DNA from: JAJFVC01 sp039698075
Lineage (GTDB): Bacteria > Planctomycetota > Planctomycetia > Pirellulales > Thermoguttaceae
Length of the DNA: 9,293 nt
Direction of reading: 5' to 3'
NCBI GenBank assembly: GCA_039698075.1
Contig: JBDKTJ010000108.1
Span: forward strand, 1 to 9,293
Part shown: positions 6,501-9,293 of the stretch, one piece after another
Layout of the letters: each line of letters opens with the position of its first letter
Numbering within the stretch: the stretch's first letter is position 1
Position numbers and translations under genes: made by a program
Notes under the pieces: model-generated
What the model was told of the DNA's origin: nothing
What the model saw: only the letters and a program-made list of their open reading frames with translations
Database searches by the model: none

Positions 6501-6546
6501 ACGGCGTTTTACGGTGTTTTACCGTCTCTTTTACCGCCTTTTCCGC
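6501..6546. repeat. Tandem 10-mers with phased T-tracts
   Basis: ACGGCGTTTT, ACGGTGTTTT, ACCGTCTCTTTT, ACCGCCTTTT and a degenerate CCGC run head to tail; the TTTT runs end at 6510, 6520, 6532 and 6542, i.e. spaced 10, 12 and 10 bases. The second and third units also form an inverted repeat (ACGGT at 6511-6515, ACCGT at 6521-6525), framed by GGCG (6503-6506) and CGCC (6535-6538). Helically phased T-tracts bend DNA, and such arrays are common at replication origins and strong promoters. The array lies directly upstream of the putative promoter of the rep operon. Confidence 0.65.
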
Positions 6547-6547
6547 T

Positions 6548-6577
6548 TTGGCCTATCCCGCGATTGTGTGACACAAT
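6548..6577 (+). promoter_or_regulatory. Putative promoter of the helix-turn-helix/rep operon
   Basis: TTGGCC (6548-6553) and CACAAT (6572-6577) are spaced by 18 bases, each matching four of six consensus positions. Initiation six or seven bases downstream would fall on or beside the ATG at 6584, giving a leaderless mRNA, which fits the lack of any Shine-Dalgarno before that gene. The -10 box lies inside the right arm of the palindrome described separately. Confidence 0.45.
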
Positions 6578-6582
6578 GCGGG
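6557..6582. promoter_or_regulatory. Palindromic operator candidate
   Basis: ATTGTGTGACACAAT (6563-6577) is a perfect 7+1+7 palindrome, extended by CCCGC (6557-6561) and GCGGG (6578-6582) with one unpaired G at 6562. It ends one base before the ATG of the excisionase-like gene and covers the probable -10 region. The layout suits a dimeric repressor, possibly one of the two small helix-turn-helix proteins encoded just downstream or a phage repressor elsewhere. Confidence 0.65.
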
Positions 6583-6583
6583 C

Positions 6584-6778
6584 ATGACACAGCTACTCAC
6601 CCAATCCGAAGCGGCCGACTTTCTTGGCTTGACGCCTCGTCAAGTGTTGCGGCTTGCCAATCGCGGCGAATTGCCGCGTGTCGTTTTCCCGAATCGCGAA
6701 ACACGGTTTGACCAAGCCGACCTCGTGCATTTCGTCGAAACTCACAAACGGCCAGCGGTCGAAAGGGTCGCAAAATGA
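6584..6778 (+). CDS. Excisionase-like helix-turn-helix protein (64 aa)
   Basis: A single MerR-like winged helix of the excisionase/AlpA type (HTH_17 class). The order is typical: LLTQSEAADFLGLTPRQVLRL (4-24, first helices and recognition helix), then NRGELPRVVF (26-35, the wing turn with the usual Gly-Leu-Pro element) and TRFDQADLVHFVE (40-52, closing helix). Such proteins bend DNA at att sites to steer integrase toward excision, or act as transcription activators/repressors of element operons. The gene is first of a five-gene overlapping cluster; its stop overlaps the next start (ATGA, 6775-6778). No Shine-Dalgarno precedes the ATG, which suggests leaderless translation. Without the integrase in view I cannot tell an excisionase from a regulator. 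Confidence 0.82.
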   Translation: MTQLLTQSEAADFLGLTPRQVLRLANRGELPRVVFPNRETRFDQADLVHFVETHKRPAVERVAK

Positions 6779-7017
6779 AACCCCTAAGCCGGCTGCAAGG
6801 ACGTGGTGAGCTACGGGCCGACGCCCTCTATCCTGTTGGGGTGTTTTTGCGACGGCTAGGCATCGGGCGGCACAGTCTGACTGCGTTGCGGCGACAGGGG
6901 TTGCCGGTTCGCACGATCGGGACGCGATTGATGATCGACGGCGGAGAGGCGTTGGCCTTCTTGCGGCGACAGTGGCAAGAGCCATCTGGCGATCAGGGAG
7001 GGCAAGCCGATGGCTAA
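6775..7017 (+). CDS. Second small helix-turn-helix-like protein (80 aa)
   Basis: After a short lead the protein has ALYPVGVFLRRLGIGRHSLT (17-36), a pattern of two helices with a turn, then ALRRQGLPVRTIGTRLMI (37-54), in which GLPV and the basic strand resemble the wing of MerR/excisionase-type domains, and a closing helix GEALAFLRRQW. This makes a winged-helix DNA-binding role likely, though the match is looser than for the preceding gene. The C-terminal tail is Gly/Gln-rich. AAAGGG lies seven bases before the ATG, and the start overlaps the preceding stop by ATGA, so the two DNA-binding proteins are made together. Its own last codons overlap the next gene by eight bases. A heterodimer or paired action with the neighbour is possible but not shown. 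Confidence 0.72.
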   Translation: MKPLSRLQGRGELRADALYPVGVFLRRLGIGRHSLTALRRQGLPVRTIGTRLMIDGGEALAFLRRQWQEPSGDQGGQADG

Positions 7018-7405
7018 ATTCACCCCCGACGAGCTGCGCCGCGCGATCGAGGCTCTGGCCATCATCGAGCAGGATGGTGATCCCGACGAGTGGGCAGCGA
7101 TCCTGCGGCAGGCCCAGGACTCCGCGCCAGCGAGCGACCCATGGGATAATGTCGCCATTGGTGTGCGACCAGCGGCCGAGGGATTGACGCGGCGACTGAC
7201 CCGACTGATAGACGCGGCACCCGACGACTGCATGGATGCGGCACTGCGAGTGTACGCCCGCGATCGCGGCTGCGCGGTGTATGACGCCATGCTGGCATAC
7301 GCGGCCGAGCTATCCGGCGATACGCCGCATCCCGTCGCAGTCCCCACTACACCAGTACCGCGTCCAGCCGTGCGAATCGTCTCAGATCGTGAGGGCGCAG
7401 CATGA
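7010..7405 (+). CDS. Unrecognised acidic element protein (131 aa)
   Basis: No family recognised. The first 45 residues (TPDELRRAIEALAIIEQDGD, then PDEWAAILRQAQD) are predicted helical and acidic. A second helical part (GLTRRLTRLIDAAPDDCMDAALRVYA and AVYDAMLAYAAEL, about 58-101) follows, then a Pro/Val-rich tail. There is no signal peptide or membrane segment. GGAGG stands eight bases before the ATG, and the gene overlaps its upstream neighbour by eight bases and the downstream ATPase by four (ATGA at 7402-7405). That position directly before a RepA-like helicase suggests a replication accessory role, such as a loader or regulator, by context only. Confidence 0.7.
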   Translation: MAKFTPDELRRAIEALAIIEQDGDPDEWAAILRQAQDSAPASDPWDNVAIGVRPAAEGLTRRLTRLIDAAPDDCMDAALRVYARDRGCAVYDAMLAYAAELSGDTPHPVAVPTTPVPRPAVRIVSDREGAA

Positions 7406-8718
7406 CAGACCTGCGAGTATCTGTAGGCCATCCCAATGGCGACGGCAAGCGGCCCGTGGTCTATCGGTTTGATGGCCGGGAGTATCCCGACACAGTTGAC
7501 GTTTCGAGCGGCTGGCAACGTGAGCAATCGTTGCGGCGTGGTTTGGAGGCCCTTGGACTTCCTGCCGACAATCTATCGGCCCTTGGGACCGAAGTGGTTC
7601 GGCTGGCGAGCGAGGCCGACCAAAAGACCAACGGCGTCGAACGTAAGATCGACTATCACCTGCAAAGCTGTGCCGACCTCGTTGCAACGACGTTCGATAT
7701 TCGATTCCTCGTTGACGGCATCATGGCCGCCGGGCAACCGATGGTCATTGCCGGGCCGCAAAAGGCCCTCAAGACCTCAATTGCCCTCGATATGGCGTTT
7801 GCGTTGGCAATGGGTGGCTGTTTCCTTGGCCGGTTCAAGGTGCCCGAGCCGGTTGGCGTCGGGTTTATGTCGGGTGAATCCGGCTTGCCGACGTTGGCCG
7901 AAACCGTCCGCCGCATTGCCCGAGCAGCGGGCTATGATCCGGCGGGGGTTCGTAATCTTGTAATCAGCGACCGCGTACCTCAGATTGGCAGCCCCGACCA
8001 CTTGACGGCAATCGACGCCATTATCCAAGAACACGCGCTCGAGGTGCTTTTTATTGATCCGGTTTTCATGGCGATGGATGGGGCCGACGCCGGCAATCTG
8101 TTCATCCAAGGTCAGTTATTGCGGCGAGTCAGCGAGCTTTGCCAAGAACGCGGTTGTAGCCTCGTGTTGCTCCATCACGTCAAAAAAGGATCGGGTAATG
8201 ACTATCAACCCATCGAGCTTTCCGCAATTTCTTGGAGCGGCTTTGCGGAGGCAGCACGACAATGGATTCTCTTGAATCGACGCGAACCTTATGAACCCGG
8301 CAGCGGCTTGCATCGGTTGCATTTGTGTGTGGGCGGTTCGGCCGGGCATGGCGGCTACTGGGGCATCGACGTTGACGAGGGACGGTATCAGGCGGGGACG
8401 GATCGGCGTTGGAACGTATCGGTTCTCGATTCGACCGAAATCAAAACGGCTGGCAGCGACCGCAAGGACGCCGACCGAGAAGCCCGCCGGCAAGAAGTCT
8501 TGGATACCGACCGCCGGGAGATTGTTGCGGTTGCCGTCAAGCTGAAAGCCCCGGAGAGTAAAACCGCCCTGCGCGATCGGTGCCAATGTGGTCATGCTCG
8601 ATTCGGTCGGGCGTTTGCTTCCCTTGTTGCCGACGGCACGCTACAAGCGGCGACCGTGACGAAGGCAAACGGGCAAACCTACGAAGGTTGGAAGGTACGC
8701 GATGAACAAGAAATCTAA
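7402..8718 (+). CDS. RepA-like hexameric helicase / AAA_25-type ATPase (438 aa)
   Basis: A RecA-fold ATPase of the RepA (plasmid RSF1010 helicase-like) group, which unwinds DNA at origins of plasmids, phages and integrative elements. After about 90 residues without a recognised domain comes the Walker A region AGPQKALKTS at 117-126 (Lys124, Thr125), which lacks the usual glycine before the lysine. Strand VLFID (215-219) is Walker B with Asp219, and SLVLLHH ending in His258-His259 is the sensor-like strand. AEAARQWILLNRR (282-294) is a segment characteristic of the group. Residues about 370-435 look like a C-terminal winged helix (EIVAVAVKLKAP, GRAFASLVADGTL, TYEGWKV). GAGGG lies six bases before the ATG, and start and stop overlap both neighbours. 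Following two small DNA-binding proteins, it is probably the element's own replication helicase. A role in defence or regulation cannot be excluded. Confidence 0.88.
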   Translation: MTDLRVSVGHPNGDGKRPVVYRFDGREYPDTVDVSSGWQREQSLRRGLEALGLPADNLSALGTEVVRLASEADQKTNGVERKIDYHLQSCADLVATTFDIRFLVDGIMAAGQPMVIAGPQKALKTSIALDMAFALAMGGCFLGRFKVPEPVGVGFMSGESGLPTLAETVRRIARAAGYDPAGVRNLVISDRVPQIGSPDHLTAIDAIIQEHALEVLFIDPVFMAMDGADAGNLFIQGQLLRRVSELCQERGCSLVLLHHVKKGSGNDYQPIELSAISWSGFAEAARQWILLNRREPYEPGSGLHRLHLCVGGSAGHGGYWGIDVDEGRYQAGTDRRWNVSVLDSTEIKTAGSDRKDADREARRQEVLDTDRREIVAVAVKLKAPESKTALRDRCQCGHARFGRAFASLVADGTLQAATVTKANGQTYEGWKVRDEQEI

Positions 8719-9127
8719 CACCCGCCCGCACCCGCCCGCCACACCGGCCTGCAAAGCCGGGCGACTGGCCAACGCACACCGGCCCGCTCCCTTATGTAAT
8801 AAGGGGCGGGCGGCTGGTGGTGTGCCATCATCGAAAGGCGATTGTGAGCAGAAAGAAAAACCGGGCGAGTGGATTCCCAAAGAGTACCGATTGCCGGACA
8901 GCATTAAAGAAATCGAAGCTGGCCGACCGGGCAAACAGTTGGAACTGTTTGGGCGCGACGAATCGAAAGAGAGGCGGCTTGCCCGATTGCTGGCCAACGT
9001 GCCCGTCGCGATGGCGGCCAGCCGGCTGGAATCCAGACCAACGGACCTATCATCCCACGATCCACAACGGAAACTCCTGAAAAATAAGCGGTTGAACAAT
9101 GACAGTACCTCGAACGGTACTTTTTGA
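8702..9127 (+). CDS. Small charged element protein with repeat-derived N-terminus (141 aa)
   Basis: Unrecognised. The ATG at 8702 lies inside the last codons of the ATPase (17-base overlap) and is preceded by GGAAGG at six bases, so translation from it is likely. Residues 1-40 (Pro/Arg/Ala-rich, with PPATPACKAGR and PLCNKGRAAGG) are encoded by a GC-rich repeat region with a large hairpin and look like translated repeat. From about residue 41 (a possible GTG start at 8822) the composition changes to a hydrophilic helix-rich protein (WIPKEYRLPDSIKEIE, KQLELFGRDESKERRLARLL). The final residues STSNGTF are read from a terminator hairpin and the stop lies in or after its T-run, so the gene ends exactly with the transcript. 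The C-terminal KKLEL/RDES pattern suggests an interaction or regulatory protein, but no function can be assigned. Confidence 0.55.
   Translation: MNKKSNTRPHPPATPACKAGRLANAHRPAPLCNKGRAAGGVPSSKGDCEQKEKPGEWIPKEYRLPDSIKEIEAGRPGKQLELFGRDESKERRLARLLANVPVAMAASRLESRPTDLSSHDPQRKLLKNKRLNNDSTSNGTF
8721..8825. repeat. GC-rich structured repeat region with competing hairpins
   Basis: CCCGCCCGC occurs twice (8721-8729 and 8731-8739) and CACACCGGCC twice (8740-8749 and 8775-8784). The main hairpin has GCCCGC (8782-8787) / GCGGGC (8806-8811) and CCCTTAT (8789-8795) / ATAAGGG (8799-8805), one bulged T and a GTA loop, with an outer arm GCACACC (8774-8780) / GGTGTGC (8819-8825). A rival pairing of CCGCCCGCC (8732-8740) with GGCGGGCGG (8805-8813) would break it. 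A small hairpin CCGGC (8744-8748) / GCCGG (8756-8760) lies between. Confidence 0.7.
9104..9125 (+). terminator. Rho-independent terminator ending the rep operon
   Basis: AGTACC (9104-9109) pairs with GGTACT (9116-9121) around loop TCGAAC, and the stem runs into a T5 tract (9121-9125). The TGA of the preceding gene occupies 9125-9127. It separates the regulation/replication cluster from the gene starting at 9175, which therefore needs its own promoter or read-through. Confidence 0.72.
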
Positions 9128-9174
9128 GAGCGAAATCCACCCCAGAGCGGGGAAAAACCACAAGGGAACAAGCG

Positions 9175-9293
9175 ATGGAAAATCTTCAAGAGTTTGTGAG
9201 CAATCGAGGATCGACATTGCGGGTCAACCGCACTGACGGCGTGATTCGCGGTGTGCGAATCATCGGGCTGGAATCGTCCAACGGTCGGCGCTA
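9175..9293 (+). CDS. Start of an element gene, possibly phage prohead protease (partial)
   Basis: Thirty-nine codons are visible before the window ends. AAGGG lies eight bases before the ATG. The translation begins MENLQEFVSNRGSTLRV and continues NRTDGVIRGVRIIGLESSNG with RR after it. The strand-rich GVIRGVRIIGLES-NGRR pattern is like the N-terminal strand of phage prohead (capsid maturation) proteases, in which a beta strand leads to a SxNGRxY motif before the catalytic His. That comparison is from memory of family pattern and rests on about 20 residues; no catalytic residue is in view. If right, structural phage genes follow to the right and the element is a prophage. Otherwise it is simply an unassigned element protein. 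Confidence 0.6.
   Translation, partial: MENLQEFVSNRGSTLRVNRTDGVIRGVRIIGLESSNGRR

Larger units (their letters stand above)
5394..9293. mobile_element. Integrated phage-like element, left part (continues past window)
   Basis: The left boundary is the anticodon-loop end of the tRNA fragment at 5394. To its right every gene is of accessory type: an orphan gene, an excisionase-like helix-turn-helix protein, another small DNA-binding-type protein, a RepA-like helicase, small unknowns and a putative capsid-protease start. No integrase, portal, capsid or tail gene is within the window, and no second copy of the att sequence is seen here, so the right end and the element's class (prophage, satellite or integrative plasmid) remain open. 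Gene packing with 4-17 base overlaps contrasts with the looser spacing of the chromosomal genes to the left. Confidence 0.75.

Noticed and set aside
6501..6546. Tandem repeats as a CRISPR-like array
   Set aside because: Units are 10 bases, adjacent and without spacers, and no cas gene is present.
9140..9152. CCCC/GGGG mini-hairpin before the gene at 9175 as a terminator
   Set aside because: Only four base pairs with no T-tract on the strand where it would act; a stronger terminator lies at 9104-9125.

Overview
The window looks like a piece of a high-GC planctomycete-type chromosome (Pirellulales-like). I infer this from gene style: an approximately 800-residue U32/RlhA-type protein, a LolA-like lipoprotein behind a small conserved-looking Trp-rich protein, and a RepA-like ATPase with a non-canonical P-loop. 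No marker gene in the window fixes the taxonomy. The window splits in two at about position 5394, where ordinary chromosomal genes give way to an integrated element.

Chromosomal part (1-5393). On the minus strand a clear sigma70-type promoter (962-990) drives ndk, followed 31 bases later by trpE, whose N-terminal 163 codons are present before the window ends. Divergently, the plus strand carries a large U32-family protein related to RlhA/TrhP (1091-3499). It has two cysteine clusters, an apparently duplicated barrel and a small palindrome inside a loop-coding stretch. Then come a 160-residue protein of unknown function (3704-4186) and an overlapping secreted, probably lipidated, LolA-like protein (4183-5172). 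A bidirectional terminator hairpin lies at 5281-5307.

Junction (5354-5394). The minus strand carries exactly the 3' half of a CAT-anticodon tRNA (Met or Ile2), from U33 to the A73 discriminator. The 5' half is missing. This is the signature of a displaced tRNA 3' end left at one end of a tRNA-integrated element. It predicts an intact CAT tRNA and probably the integrase at the other end, to the right of this window.

Element part (5394-9293 and beyond). A structured leader with several inverted repeats precedes an unrecognised 280-residue gene (5646-6488). After it comes a compact control region with four to five tandem 10-mers carrying helically phased T-tracts, a putative promoter, and a near-perfect palindrome that ends next to an ATG with no Shine-Dalgarno sequence. 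Five tightly overlapping genes follow: an excisionase-like helix-turn-helix protein, a second small helix-turn-helix-like protein, an unknown acidic protein, a RepA-like hexameric helicase/ATPase, and a small charged protein whose 5' coding region folds into a large GC-rich hairpin. The last stop codon lies inside a Rho-independent terminator. A new gene starts at 9175; its 39 visible residues weakly resemble the N-terminus of phage prohead (capsid maturation) proteases. The whole reads as the regulation/replication end of a temperate phage or phage-like integrative element.
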